Shown piece by piece: positions 26,255 through 35,010 of a DNA stretch of 64,000 nucleotides. The stretch is from assembly GCA_003248865.1 (NCBI GenBank), contig QFPK01000011.1, forward strand, positions 62,001 through 126,000, written 5' to 3'. Made by a program: the position numbers and the translations under genes. Source of the stretch: Sphingomonas sp. GTDB lineage: Bacteria; Pseudomonadota; Alphaproteobacteria; Sphingomonadales; Sphingomonadaceae. The notes under the pieces were generated by a model that saw nothing but the letters and a program-made list of their open reading frames with translations, did not search any database and was not told the origin of the DNA. Each line of letters opens with the position of its first letter. Position 1 is the stretch's first letter.

Positions 26255-26844
26255 TGCATTCACCGCTTGCCGAATCCGCACTTGAGCAATTGTTCACCGA
26301 AGCGCGTACCCAATATGACTGGGAACCCGATCCGCTTCCCGAGACTCTCATCCGCCAGCTGTACGAGCTGGTGAAGTTCGGCCCCACCGCAGCCAACAGT
26401 TGCCCTGCGCGCTTCATCTTCTGCACCAGCGCGGAGGCACGCGCGAAGCTTGCTTCGGTCTCGTCCGGCAACAATGCGGGCAAGATCCAGCTGGCGCCGC
26501 TCACCGTGATCGTCGGCATGGACATGGAATTCCATGAAAAGCTGCCGGAACTGTTTCCGCATGCCGACGCGCGCAGCTGGTTCGCTGGCAAAGACGCCGC
26601 CATCCATGAATCCGCGTTCCGTAATTCGTCGCTGCAAGGTGCCTATCTGATCATGGCCGCCCGTTCGCTGGGGCTGGATGCAGGGCCGATGTCCGGTTTC
26701 GACAAAGCAGGCGTGGATGCGGCTTTCTGGGCCGGCACCAAGGTGGAAACCAACTTCATCTGCTCCATCGGCCGGGGCACCGGCCAGAAGCTGTTCCCGC
26801 GTCTGCCGCGCCTCAGCTTCGAGGACGCATGCCGGATCGCCTGA
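26254..26844 (+). CDS. Malonic semialdehyde reductase/RutE-like nitroreductase
   Basis: A 196-residue FMN-dependent nitroreductase-fold enzyme. The LYELVKFGPTAANSCPARFIF segment holds the PTxxN FMN contact, and GLDAGPMSGFDKAGVDAAFW with FICSIGRGTG near the end are typical of the RutE/HadB subgroup, which reduces malonic semialdehyde to 3-hydroxypropionate in pyrimidine catabolism. The other rut genes are absent, so a general reductase role is equally possible. It is translationally coupled to nfuA and overlaps tsaB by 16 bases. Confidence 0.8.
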   Translation: MHSPLAESALEQLFTEARTQYDWEPDPLPETLIRQLYELVKFGPTAANSCPARFIFCTSAEARAKLASVSSGNNAGKIQLAPLTVIVGMDMEFHEKLPELFPHADARSWFAGKDAAIHESAFRNSSLQGAYLIMAARSLGLDAGPMSGFDKAGVDAAFWAGTKVETNFICSIGRGTGQKLFPRLPRLSFEDACRIA

Positions 26845-27455
26845 CGGCACGTTTGACGGGGCGCACGCTGGTGATCGCCACCGGGCACGACCTGTCGCTT
26901 GCCTTGCTGGAAGAGGGAGAATTGCTGGCGCAGTCGCATGACCCCATGGCGAAAGGTCATGCCGAAGCATTGGTGCCCGCCATCGCTGCGCTGCTGGCAC
27001 CTTTTGGCGGATCGGCCTGTCGTTGTGATCATGTGGTGGTTGAAACAGGCCCCGGCAGCTTCACCGGATTGCGTGTTGGACTGGCGGCTGCACGTGCGCT
27101 GGCGCTGGCCTGGGATGCGACATTGTCTGGCATCCGCTCCACGCAGATGGTTGCAGCCGAGATGCCCGGTGAAGGGCGGTTGCTGGTGGCGTTGGAGGCG
27201 CCTCGCGGCCAGATTTGGGCTGAGGGATTCCAAGGGGTTGCACGTAACAGCGTATTGCCGCCGATCGCGCTGACGAAAACGGAAGCGGAAACCATCGCGC
27301 AAGGATATGAGGAGGTTGCCGGGACCGCGCGACATTTGCTTCAACCCGGACAGAATATCACGCCGCCACGTGCCGCGTCTCTGGCAGGACTTGCTAGCCG
27401 CGCCCTGGGCCCTGCAGAGCTCCTCTATGTCCGTGCTGCAGAGCCCACAGCCTGA
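26829..27455 (+). CDS. tsaB: tRNA threonylcarbamoyladenosine biosynthesis protein TsaB
   Basis: A 208-residue ASKHA-fold protein. TLVIATGHDLSLALLEEG and the ETGPGSFTGLRVGLAAARAL block are the TsaB signature. It dimerises with TsaD and, with TsaE, makes the universal t6A37 modification of ANN-decoding tRNAs. It starts inside the preceding nitroreductase gene and overlaps rimI by about 29 bases, the common tsaB-rimI pair. Confidence 0.92.
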   Translation: MPDRLTARLTGRTLVIATGHDLSLALLEEGELLAQSHDPMAKGHAEALVPAIAALLAPFGGSACRCDHVVVETGPGSFTGLRVGLAAARALALAWDATLSGIRSTQMVAAEMPGEGRLLVALEAPRGQIWAEGFQGVARNSVLPPIALTKTEAETIAQGYEEVAGTARHLLQPGQNITPPRAASLAGLASRALGPAELLYVRAAEPTA

Positions 27456-27924
27456 TCCCATCAGGCCAGGCTGGACGCTGGGCGGCCATGAGGCCGGTGC
27501 TGCAGTGGCAGCGCTGGCGGCCCGTGCCTTCGATCCGCACTTCCGAGAAGCCTGGACGGAGTATCAGATTATCGACCTGTTGAGGGCAGGCAACGCCTGG
27601 TTGGATCTTGGGCATGTCGATGGTGTGCTCGTGGCATTCGCTCTGAATCGCCAGGTGCTGGACGAAGTGGAACTGTTGCTCTGTGCAGTGAGCGCGGACT
27701 GGCGGGGCAGGGGAGTTGGCAGTCGCATGATGGAACAGGTGCGGAAATCCGCTCTTTCCCGCGGCGCGCGGCGCCTGTTCCTCGAAGTCCGGGATGGCAA
27801 CGAAGCCGCGCTGGGCCTTTATCGGACAGCTGGCTTCAACATCGAAGGCCGGCGTCCCGCTTATTACAAGACTCTGGCTGGTGACAGTATCGATGCAATT
27901 ACCTTTGCGATGCGGGTCGAGTAA
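27427..27924 (+). CDS. rimI: Ribosomal protein S18-alanine N-acetyltransferase RimI
   Basis: A 165-residue GNAT acetyltransferase. HFREAWTEYQIIDLL is the family N-terminus, VELLLCAVSADWRGRGVGSRMM carries the RGRGVG acetyl-CoA pyrophosphate loop, and LFLEVRDGNEAALGLYRTAGF follows as the conserved beta5-alpha4 region with NxxAxxLYxxxGF. It acetylates the S18 N-terminus. ATG 27427 lies inside tsaB, which makes translational coupling likely. Confidence 0.88.
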   Translation: MSVLQSPQPDPIRPGWTLGGHEAGAAVAALAARAFDPHFREAWTEYQIIDLLRAGNAWLDLGHVDGVLVAFALNRQVLDEVELLLCAVSADWRGRGVGSRMMEQVRKSALSRGARRLFLEVRDGNEAALGLYRTAGFNIEGRRPAYYKTLAGDSIDAITFAMRVE

Positions 27925-28116
27925 TTCTTGCCACTTTATTCTGTACATGGTCTTGAAACATTGGTGACAAGCTGCGATGGGCCGGAGATCCGCTTAATCA
28001 AGGATAAGGTCGCCGGCCAGGTGCAGATGTTCGACTGGAATGGATTGCCATCCAGGTGCACTGTCGGTCCGCAAAATGTGGCGTGAAACTGGAACATAAG
28101 ACTTAAGGACAACAGT
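27925..28116 (+). promoter_or_regulatory. Leader and presumptive promoter of the mucR gene
   Basis: A 192-base non-coding spacer, AT-richer than its surroundings. It contains a direct repeat CCAGGTGCA at 28017 and 28052 (35 bases apart) and an AAGGA ribosome site before ATG 28117. MucR-type regulators usually repress themselves, so these repeats are candidate operators; this is inference. Confidence 0.35.
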
Positions 28117-28536
28117 ATGACTGATCAGATTGAGCACAACGACCTGTTGGCGCTCACCGCCGACATTGTTTCGAGCCATGTCGCCAACAACAGCGTGGCC
28201 GTGAATGACCTGCCGCTGCTGATCCAGAATGTTTTCGCGACTCTGTCCGGCCTCGGCACGCCGGCTCCGGTGGCGGAAGTGAAGCTGGAACCGGCCGTGC
28301 CGATCCGCTCGTCTATCAAGCCCGACTATATTATCTGCCTGGAAGACGGCAAGAAACTGAAAATGCTGAAGCGTCACCTGATGACTGCTTACGGCCTGAC
28401 GCCGGATGAATATCGCACCAAATGGGGCCTGCCGGCGGATTATCCGATGGTCGCTCCCAACTATGCCGAAGCGCGGCGCCAGCTTGCCAAATCCATCGGG
28501 CTTGGCACGGCCAAAAGCCGCACCCGCAAGAAGTAA
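28117..28536 (+). CDS. mucR: MucR/Ros-family transcriptional regulator
   Basis: A 139-residue DNA-binding protein. The N-terminal half (DLLALTADIVSSHVANNSV) is the MucR oligomerisation region, and YIICLEDGKKLKMLKRHL with YGLTPDEYRTKWGLP is the Ros-type zinc-finger region, with a single Cys where classical Ros has a C-x2-C pair, as is usual in MucR. The tail is basic (SRTRKK). MucR proteins act as H-NS-like global regulators of exopolysaccharide, motility and cell cycle genes in alphaproteobacteria, so regulation of the flagellar cluster in this window is possible but unshown. Confidence 0.88.
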   Translation: MTDQIEHNDLLALTADIVSSHVANNSVAVNDLPLLIQNVFATLSGLGTPAPVAEVKLEPAVPIRSSIKPDYIICLEDGKKLKMLKRHLMTAYGLTPDEYRTKWGLPADYPMVAPNYAEARRQLAKSIGLGTAKSRTRKK

Positions 28537-28545
28537 GATGGGCCG

Positions 28546-28572
28546 GGCGGCCCAGCCGGGGGTTGGGCCGCC
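28546..28572 (+). terminator. Inverted repeat after mucR
   Basis: Perfect nine-base arms GGCGGCCCA and TGGGCCGCC around a nine-base loop, ten bases after the mucR stop. No T-run is present, so it is a candidate terminator only. Confidence 0.5.
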
Positions 28573-28666
28573 GCCTATCCTTGCAATGGTGCCGCCTTGC
28601 CCTTGCGGCATCATGTCACTATTCCTGTCTCGGGGAGCAGTGTCGCCCTCGTAGCTGGAAGAGTGG

Positions 28667-29098
28667 ATGCCCGGGACAATCGACATTGAAGCCCTCTGCC
28701 AGGCAAAAGGGCTGCGCATAACGGAGCAGCGCCGGGTGATTGCCCGTGTGCTGTCTGAAGCGCGGGATCACCCGGATGTGGAAGAACTGCACCGGCGCTC
28801 GGCTGCAGTCGACAAAGGCATTTCGATCGCCACCGTCTACCGTACGGTGCGGCTGTTCGAAGAGGCCGGGATCCTGGAACGTCATGATTTCCGCGATGGC
28901 CGCTCCCGCTACGAACCGACGCCTGACGAGCATCACGACCATCTCATCAATATCGAGACGGGCGACGTGATCGAATTCCATGACGAGGCAATCGAAAAGC
29001 TTCAGGCGGAGATCGCGGAGCGGTTGGGATACCGTCTCGTCGATCACCGGATGGAGCTTTATGGCGTTCCCCTGAAGGGTGGGAAGGACCGGGGCTGA
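28667..29098 (+). CDS. fur: Fur-family iron-responsive repressor
   Basis: A 143-residue winged-helix metalloregulator. The DNA-binding helix is VDKGISIATVYRTVRLFEEAG, the metal site region is RSRYEPTPDEHHDHLINIE with the HHDH cluster and a following EFHDEAIEKLQ. No C-terminal CxxC zinc site is present, as in Irr- or Mur-like alphaproteobacterial Fur proteins. It would repress iron uptake genes; the sigma/FecR/TonB receptor cassette here is a possible target. The stop is followed after seven bases by plsC. Confidence 0.88.
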   Translation: MPGTIDIEALCQAKGLRITEQRRVIARVLSEARDHPDVEELHRRSAAVDKGISIATVYRTVRLFEEAGILERHDFRDGRSRYEPTPDEHHDHLINIETGDVIEFHDEAIEKLQAEIAERLGYRLVDHRMELYGVPLKGGKDRG

Positions 29099-29105
29099 CC
29101 CCTGC

Positions 29106-29945
29106 ATGCCGGATGTGACGCGCGTGGATTGGCCGGGCGGTCCCAGACAGGGCCGTCTGGATTCGCCGCCGTTCCAGAAGCTGGGCCATGTGAAGACGAT
29201 GGCCGGCGCCCTCGCCGCCACCGGGACCCTGATCGGTCCGGCCCATGTGCATCGCCTGATCGACCCGCGCGGGGCAGGGCGGATTCCGATGCTGTGGCAC
29301 AAGGCCGTCACCCGCTCGCTGGGCGTCAGGTCCAGCCTGGAGGGCACTCCCGCCGACGGCGGTGTGCTCTATGTCTCCAACCATTTGTCCTGGCTGGATA
29401 TTCCCGTTCTCGGCGCGCATCTGAAAGGGTCGTTCGTCGCCAAGTCCGAGGTCGGCGGCATGGGGCTGGTGGGCCATCTCGCCGACCTGCAGGACACGAT
29501 CTACGTCGAGCGGGAGCGGCGGCAGCAGGCGGGCGAGCAGGCCGGAAGCATCGTGCGGCGGCTGAAGGCGGGCGACAATGTCATCCTGTTTCCCGAAGGC
29601 ACCAGCAACGATGGAATCCATGTGCTGCCCTTCAAGACCAGCCTGTTCGCGGTGGTCGAAGGCGAAGAGACGCGGGACGTGCCGATCCAGCCCATCACAA
29701 TCGCCTACACAAGGCTGAATGGCTTGCCGCTGACACGGCAGCGCCTGTTGGACATCGCCTGGATCGGCGACATGGAGTTCGGGCCGCATGCGCTCGAGGT
29801 GATGAAGCTGGGCCGGATCGAAGCGCATATCCTGTGCCATCAGGCCGTGACTCCCCGGGATTTCGCCAACAGGAAGGCTCTCGCGCGACATTGCCACGAC
29901 GTGATATCTGCAGGCTATCGAAAGTTGATGCGGGGCCAGGAATAG
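29106..29945 (+). CDS. plsC: 1-acyl-sn-glycerol-3-phosphate acyltransferase-like protein
   Basis: A 279-residue protein of the PlsC family. The catalytic HX4D box is NHLSWLDIP near residue 89, and VILFPEGTSNDG is the glycerophosphate-binding block. An N-terminal hydrophobic stretch (TMAGALAATGTLIGPA) could anchor it to the inner membrane. It transfers acyl groups to lysophosphatidate or a similar lysolipid. ATG 29106 is close to the fur stop and lacks a strong ribosome site; GTG 29079 inside fur is the alternative. Confidence 0.85.
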   Translation: MPDVTRVDWPGGPRQGRLDSPPFQKLGHVKTMAGALAATGTLIGPAHVHRLIDPRGAGRIPMLWHKAVTRSLGVRSSLEGTPADGGVLYVSNHLSWLDIPVLGAHLKGSFVAKSEVGGMGLVGHLADLQDTIYVERERRQQAGEQAGSIVRRLKAGDNVILFPEGTSNDGIHVLPFKTSLFAVVEGEETRDVPIQPITIAYTRLNGLPLTRQRLLDIAWIGDMEFGPHALEVMKLGRIEAHILCHQAVTPRDFANRKALARHCHDVISAGYRKLMRGQE

Positions 29946-29967
29946 GGCCCATGTTAAGGACCAATAA

Positions 29968-31299
29968 TTGACTCGAAGTTTCGCCATCAAGTCCTTTGGA
30001 TGCCAGATGAATGTGTACGACGCAGAGCGTATGAGCGAAGCGTTGCAGGCCCAGGGACTGACCGAATCCACTCCCGATTCCGAAGGCGCGGCGGCCGATG
30101 TGCTGATCCTGAACACCTGCCACATCCGCGAAAAGGCGGCCGAGAAGCTCTATCATGAAGTCGGCCGCATCTCCGCCCGCGCCCGGGAGGACGGCCGCAA
30201 GCCCGTGATCGCGGTGACGGGCTGCGTGGCGCAGGCCGAAGGCGCGGAGATCATCCGCCGGGCGGGCGCCGTCGATCTGGTGGTCGGCCCTCAGGCCTAT
30301 CACCGCCTGCCTGAGCTGCTCGCCCGGCAGGCGGCAGGCGAAAAGGGACTGGTCGATCTCGACATGCCGGCCGCGCCCAAGTTCGATACCTTGCCGGCCC
30401 GGCGCAAGCGGGCACCGTCCGCCTTCCTGACGGTTCAGGAAGGCTGCGACAAATTCTGCGCCTTCTGCGTGGTGCCCTACACCCGCGGCGGCGAAGCCTC
30501 CCGCCCGCTGGATGCGATCATCGCCGAGGCCCGGGAACTGGCCGACGGCGGCGTGCGCGAGATCACGCTGTTGGGGCAGAATGTGAATGCCTGGGCAGAT
30601 GGCAACAAGGGCTTCGGCCAGCTGGTGGAGGCCATTGCTGCTATCCCCGGCGTGCAGCGCATCCGCTACACCACCAGCCATCCGCGCGACGTGACGGAGG
30701 CGATGATCCGCGCCCATGCCGACATCCCGCAGCTGATGCCCTATCTGCATCTGCCTGTTCAGTCCGGCTCGGATCGGGTGCTGAAGGCGATGAACCGCAA
30801 GCATGACCGCGAATTCTACTTCGGCTTGATCGACCGTTTCCGCGCCGTGCGCCCCGATCTCGCCATCACGTCGGACTTCATCGTGGGTTTCCCTGGCGAG
30901 ACGGACGCGGACTTTGCCGACACGCTGAGCCTGGTGGAACGCGTGGGCTATGCGCAGGCCTTCAGCTTCAAGTATTCGCCGCGCCTCGGCACGCCCGCTG
31001 CCGAGCGGACGGACCAGATCGATGAGGATGTGAAGAGCGAACGGCTGCACCAGCTGCAATCGCTGCTGCAGGACCAGTCGCTGGCGTTCAACCGCGCCAG
31101 CGTGGGCCGCGTGTGCGACATCCTGATCGAGCGGCGCGGCCGCCAGCCGGGGCAGTGGATCGGCAAGTCGCCCTGGCTGCAATCGGTGGTTGTGGCGGAC
31201 CCGACCCTGTCCGCCGGTGATCTTGTCACAGTGGAGCTGGTATCTGCCGGCCCGAACAGTCTGGAGGGACATTTGCTGACCATGAAGACGGCCGCCTGA
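29968..31299 (+). CDS. miaB: tRNA-2-methylthio-N6-dimethylallyladenosine synthase MiaB
   Basis: A 443-residue radical-SAM methylthiotransferase. The N-terminal cluster Cys lie at Cys12 (FGCQMNVYD), Cys51 (NTCHIREKA) and VTGCVAQAEG; the radical SAM motif is Cys160-x3-Cys164-x2-Cys167 in QEGCDKFCAFCVVPYTRG. A C-terminal TRAM domain (about 375-440) binds tRNA. It adds the methylthio group to i6A37. The start is a TTG at 29968 with AAGGA well spaced. Its final TGA overlaps the phoH ATG by one base. Confidence 0.95.
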   Translation: MTRSFAIKSFGCQMNVYDAERMSEALQAQGLTESTPDSEGAAADVLILNTCHIREKAAEKLYHEVGRISARAREDGRKPVIAVTGCVAQAEGAEIIRRAGAVDLVVGPQAYHRLPELLARQAAGEKGLVDLDMPAAPKFDTLPARRKRAPSAFLTVQEGCDKFCAFCVVPYTRGGEASRPLDAIIAEARELADGGVREITLLGQNVNAWADGNKGFGQLVEAIAAIPGVQRIRYTTSHPRDVTEAMIRAHADIPQLMPYLHLPVQSGSDRVLKAMNRKHDREFYFGLIDRFRAVRPDLAITSDFIVGFPGETDADFADTLSLVERVGYAQAFSFKYSPRLGTPAAERTDQIDEDVKSERLHQLQSLLQDQSLAFNRASVGRVCDILIERRGRQPGQWIGKSPWLQSVVVADPTLSAGDLVTVELVSAGPNSLEGHLLTMKTAA

Positions 31300-32318
31300 T
31301 GGCAAAACGCCACGCCGAACCCACCACCATCCCGGAAACCCCCGGCCGCGCCCGGCTGGAGCTGGAGTTTGACCGCCCGGCGCTGCTCGGCAGCCTGTTC
31401 GGGCAGTTCGACCAGAATCTCATTACCGTCGAGAACCGGCTGGGCGTCTATATCGCCGCGCGCGGCAACCGGGTCGCCGTGGAAGGCGAGCCGGTCGGCA
31501 TCGCCCGCGCCCGCGACGTGCTGACCGACCTCTACGCCCGGCTGGAACGCGGGCTACCCGTGGACGGCGCCGATGTGGAAGCCGCGATCGTGATGGCAGC
31601 CGATGCACCGACCGAAGGCGTCGAGGGCTCCGGCCCCGGCGGTCCGCCCGCGATGATCCGCACCCGCCGCAAGACCATCATGGCCCGCAACGCGGCGCAG
31701 GCGGAGTATATCAAGGCGCTGTCGAAGCATGACATGATCTTCGCGCTGGGGCCGGCGGGCACGGGCAAGACCTATCTGGCGGTGGCGCAGGCCGTCAGCC
31801 AGCTGGTCGCCGGCTCGGTGGATCGCCTCATCCTCTCCCGCCCGGCGGTCGAGGCCGGCGAGCGTCTGGGCTTCCTGCCTGGCGACATGAAGGAGAAGGT
31901 CGATCCCTATCTCCGCCCGCTCTACGACGCGCTGTACGACATGCTCCCCTCGGAACAGGTGGAGCGGCGCATCGCCAGCGGCGAGATCGAGATCGCGCCA
32001 ATCGCCTTCATGCGCGGCCGCACGCTGGCCCACGCCTTCGTGATCCTGGATGAAGCGCAGAACACCACGCCGATGCAGATGAAGATGTTCCTCACCCGCT
32101 TCGGCGAGGGCAGCCGGATGGTGATCTGCGGAGACCCGAACCAGGTCGACCTTCCCGATGCCGGCAAGAGTGGCCTCGCCGATGCCGTGAAGCGGCTGGA
32201 GGGCGTGAAGGGTCTCGCCGTGCAGCGCTTCTCCTCGAAGGATGTGGTGCGTCACCCCATCGTCGGCCAGATCGTCGACCGCTACGAGGGGCCGCAGCAG
32301 GCAGGCCCCGATGCTTGA
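31299..32318 (+). CDS. ybeZ: PhoH family ATPase (YbeZ)
   Basis: A 339-residue P-loop protein. Walker A is FALGPAGTGKTYLAVAQAV near residue 147, Walker B is HAFVILDEAQNTTPMQMKMF, and VICGDPNQVDLP follows, all PhoH signatures. The N-terminus (about 1-90) is the KH-like region found in YbeZ. It works with YbeY in RNA metabolism in many bacteria. It overlaps miaB by one base and ybeY by eight bases, in the conserved miaB-phoH-ybeY-corC operon. Confidence 0.93.
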   Translation: MAKRHAEPTTIPETPGRARLELEFDRPALLGSLFGQFDQNLITVENRLGVYIAARGNRVAVEGEPVGIARARDVLTDLYARLERGLPVDGADVEAAIVMAADAPTEGVEGSGPGGPPAMIRTRRKTIMARNAAQAEYIKALSKHDMIFALGPAGTGKTYLAVAQAVSQLVAGSVDRLILSRPAVEAGERLGFLPGDMKEKVDPYLRPLYDALYDMLPSEQVERRIASGEIEIAPIAFMRGRTLAHAFVILDEAQNTTPMQMKMFLTRFGEGSRMVICGDPNQVDLPDAGKSGLADAVKRLEGVKGLAVQRFSSKDVVRHPIVGQIVDRYEGPQQAGPDA

Positions 32319-32847
32319 TATCGACTGCGACAGTGTCGGTGGAGACTGGGACGAAGCGGTCGATTGGGAAACGCTGGCCGAAACGGCCGTGCGTGCCGCG
32401 CTGGACGGCGCAGGGCAGGGCAGGCTGGTCTCCCTCCCCGATGCGCTGGTTGAAGTCTCCGTCCGGCTGACCGATGACGCGGAGATGCAGCGGTTGAACC
32501 GGGACTATCGCGGCAAGGACAAGCCGACCAACGTGCTGAGCTTCCCCATGCACGCCCCCGACGAGCTGGCGCGCTGGCTGGCGGCGGGCGAAACCGACCT
32601 GTTGCTGGGCGACCTTGCGCTCGGCGCGGAAACCGTGGCGCGAGAGGCGGCCGAAAAGGCCATCGCCATCGAAGCCCATGTCATGCATCTTGTGGTGCAT
32701 GGAACGCTCCACCTTCTCGGCCACGATCATCTCGACGATCCGACCGCCGAGGCGATGGAGGCCCTTGAGACCCGCATTCTCGCGGGGCTCGGTATCGCGG
32801 ACCCTTATGCCGAAACCGGCTGGGCTGCAGTGGATGAGAGCCAATGA
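32311..32847 (+). CDS. ybeY: Endoribonuclease YbeY
   Basis: A 178-residue UPF0054 metalloprotein. The zinc site HX3HX5H is MHLVVHGTLHLLGHDH near residue 130, and NRDYRGKDKPTNVLSFP is the second family mark. It matures the 16S rRNA 3' end and takes part in ribosome quality control. ATG 32311 lies inside phoH, and the stop overlaps corC by four bases. Confidence 0.93.
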   Translation: MLDIDCDSVGGDWDEAVDWETLAETAVRAALDGAGQGRLVSLPDALVEVSVRLTDDAEMQRLNRDYRGKDKPTNVLSFPMHAPDELARWLAAGETDLLLGDLALGAETVAREAAEKAIAIEAHVMHLVVHGTLHLLGHDHLDDPTAEAMEALETRILAGLGIADPYAETGWAAVDESQ

Positions 32848-33752
32848 GCGACCCTTCCCCTAGAAGCGCGGGCGGCCTGTGGAGCGCCGTCCGCGACCTC
32901 CTGCACCTGAAATCCTCGGCTTCGCTGAGGGAATCGATCGAAGAAGCGATCGACGAGCATCTGGAAGAAAGCGCCGATCCCGACGACCTGGATCTGGACG
33001 AGCGCACCATGCTCCGGAACATGCTGCACCTGACGGAACAGCATGCCGGCGACATCGCTGTGCCCCGTTCCGACATCGTTGCACTTTCGAAGGACTGCGA
33101 TTTCAAGACCATCGTGCGTCAGTTCCGGGAGGCCGGGCACAGCCGCTTGCCGGTCTATGACGGGAAGCTCGATTCCGTGCTGGGCATGCTGCATGTGAAA
33201 GATGTGTATGCGGTGATCGCGGACCGCTTCGGGCGGCGGCCGGGCGGGGAACTGCCTACGCTCGAAGACCTGCTGCGCCCGGTGCTGTTCGTGCCGCCCT
33301 CCATGCCGGTCGTGGACCTGCTGACGGAAATGCGCCGCAAGCGCACGCACATGGCCATCGTGGTCGATGAATATGGCGGCACGGACGGGCTCGTTACCAT
33401 TGAGGACATCGTCGAGGAAATCGTCGGCGAGATCGAGGACGAACATGACGAAGAGGAAGCCGCGCTTCTGACGAAGCTGCCCGACGGCACCATTGAGGCA
33501 GACGCGCGCCTCGATCTGGACGATCTGGAAAAGGCCGTCGGCGAAAGCTTCATCGACCATGAACTGGGCGACGAAGTGGATACGCTGGGCGGCCTTTCCT
33601 TCCTGATGGCCGGGCATGTGCCAGAGGTGGGCGAGAAACTGCGCCACGCCAACGGCTGGACCCTGGAGATCGCCTCCAGCGACGGCCGCCGGGTGGAAAA
33701 ACTGCTGCTGCACCCGCCGGCCCCCGTGGGCGAAGAGGTGGAAGAAGCCTAG
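32844..33752 (+). CDS. corC: CorC/HlyC-type CBS domain protein (YbeX)
   Basis: A 302-residue cytoplasmic protein without membrane helices. Two CBS motifs span about 70-190 (DIAVPRSDIVALS, HSRLPVYDGKLDSVLGMLHVK and AIVVDEYGGTDGLVTIEDI); the C-terminal CorC_HlyC domain (about 215-290, LGDEVDTLGGLSFLMAG) is complete. Related proteins act in Mg2+/Co2+ efflux. It ends the run miaB-phoH-ybeY-corC; the lnt gene that usually follows is not here. Confidence 0.9.
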   Translation: MSDPSPRSAGGLWSAVRDLLHLKSSASLRESIEEAIDEHLEESADPDDLDLDERTMLRNMLHLTEQHAGDIAVPRSDIVALSKDCDFKTIVRQFREAGHSRLPVYDGKLDSVLGMLHVKDVYAVIADRFGRRPGGELPTLEDLLRPVLFVPPSMPVVDLLTEMRRKRTHMAIVVDEYGGTDGLVTIEDIVEEIVGEIEDEHDEEEAALLTKLPDGTIEADARLDLDDLEKAVGESFIDHELGDEVDTLGGLSFLMAGHVPEVGEKLRHANGWTLEIASSDGRRVEKLLLHPPAPVGEEVEEA

Positions 33753-33898
33753 TTACCGGATAGCTGGCTTGGGGGCGCGATGAACTGACCGCGAACCGGC
33801 GCGCCGCCTTTCGCCGGGCGCCGTGACAGCCATGGCCGCGAGTGTTGCGGCCATGTTGGTGCTCAAGGCTTGTTTCCTTCCTGTCGTATGTGGGCCGG

Positions 33899-34477
33899 TC
33901 AGGCCTGTTCCTGTTGCCGGAGCTCGTCATCCAACGTCCGGGCGCCACGGCGGTTGAGGCGGATCACCCAGGCGAACAGCGCAAAGGTGCCCAGAACCAG
34001 CACGATCAGCAGCGGCCATGAGGCGGGCGGCACGCGCAGGAAGGCGCCGATGTATATGGCGGCCATACCGGGCACCGCCGGCAGCACATACCAGCTGGCG
34101 ACCGAGGCGAGGGCATCGCGCTCCCGCCGGAGGGCGTCGCGATAGACGTCCAGGCTCGGGCGCGCTCCATCCATCACGACCGGCGAGCCCGTGCGCTGGT
34201 GCAGCTGCCAGGCGATCACGCCGCCACCCGCCGCCAGCAGGGCAAGACCGATGGAAATGGCATCGAACCGCCCGAGCCGCACCTGCAGCGCGATCAGCAT
34301 GGCGCAGGCGACGATCATCAGCGCGGCAGTCGCATATTCGAGCAGATTGCGCCGCCGCACCCGCCGCCGCAGCGCAGTCGCGCGCTGCCGGACTTCCTCT
34401 GCCGACAGCGCGCGAGAGAGGCCGGGCGGCTGAACAGCCTGTGCCTTCCACAGTGCGGGATCGACCACGTCGGACAT
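33899..34477 (-). CDS. Membrane protein paired with an ECF sigma factor
   Basis: A 192-residue protein with a soluble N-terminus, basic RRRVRRRNLLEYATAALMIV then four hydrophobic helices (ALMIVACAMLIAL, ISIGLALLAAGGGVIAW, LPAVPGMAAIYIGAFL, WPLLIVLVLGTFALFAWVI), and a basic tail. It is transcribed after the ECF sigma factor, with a one-base TGATG overlap and AGGGAG before ATG 34477. Position suggests a membrane anti-sigma or effector, but no zinc-binding anti-sigma motif is visible, and the sequence is not otherwise recognised. Confidence 0.6.
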   Translation of the reverse strand: MSDVVDPALWKAQAVQPPGLSRALSAEEVRQRATALRRRVRRRNLLEYATAALMIVACAMLIALQVRLGRFDAISIGLALLAAGGGVIAWQLHQRTGSPVVMDGARPSLDVYRDALRRERDALASVASWYVLPAVPGMAAIYIGAFLRVPPASWPLLIVLVLGTFALFAWVIRLNRRGARTLDDELRQQEQA

Positions 34478-35010
34478 CAGCAATCTCCCTTTGCGAAGTT
34501 ACGGGCGAGCAGCGCCTTGATACGGTGAATGCGGGTGGCGACGGCACCGGGCGTCAGGCCGGTGATCTCGGCGGTTCCCGCCGCATCCACCTCTTCCAGA
34601 TGCAGCAGAAGCACCTGCCGGTCGATCGGCCGCAGCCGCCAGATCAGCGCATAGAGCTGCCGCAAACGTGTCGCCGCATCCGCGCTTTCCTCAGGATCGG
34701 CCTTGCCGTCGGCAACCTCGACTGTGTCGAGATCGACGAAGCCCACAGCTCGGGCCTTCACAGCCCGCTGGACATGCCGCGCACCCACATTGTGCGCCAC
34801 CCGATGCACCCAGGTCACAAGGCTGCACTGGCCCGAAAAGATCGCGAAACTGCGCCACAGCTGCAGGTGGATTTCCTGCTTCAGGTCCTCGCGCAGGGCA
34901 GGGTCGGCTTCATACCCGGCCGTGAGGCGAGCAATCATGCCGCCATGCGCAGCCGTGGCTTGCGCATAGAGAGCATCCTGCCGCTCGTTCTGGCCGTCCG
35001 GGCCGCCCAT
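34477..35010 (-). CDS. ECF/sigma-70 family RNA polymerase sigma factor
   Basis: A 177-residue sigma factor. Region 2 is REDLKQEIHLQLWRSFAIFSG with CSLVTWVHRVAHNVGARHV, and region 4 is LRPIDRQVLLLHLEEVDAAGTAEITGLTPGAVATRIHRIKALLA (as LRPIDRQVLLLHLEEVDAAG and LTPGAVATRIHRIKALLA). It lacks a recognisable C-terminal extension. ATG 35010 is preceded by GGAG at seven bases. Downstream gene: the membrane protein. The regulon is unknown; no anti-sigma of known type is next to it. Confidence 0.85.
   Translation of the reverse strand: MGGPDGQNERQDALYAQATAAHGGMIARLTAGYEADPALREDLKQEIHLQLWRSFAIFSGQCSLVTWVHRVAHNVGARHVQRAVKARAVGFVDLDTVEVADGKADPEESADAATRLRQLYALIWRLRPIDRQVLLLHLEEVDAAGTAEITGLTPGAVATRIHRIKALLARNFAKGDC

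Noticed and set aside
29695..31305. A 536-codon open frame on the minus strand
   Set aside because: It is antisense to miaB, which has full family motifs and a good ribosome site.
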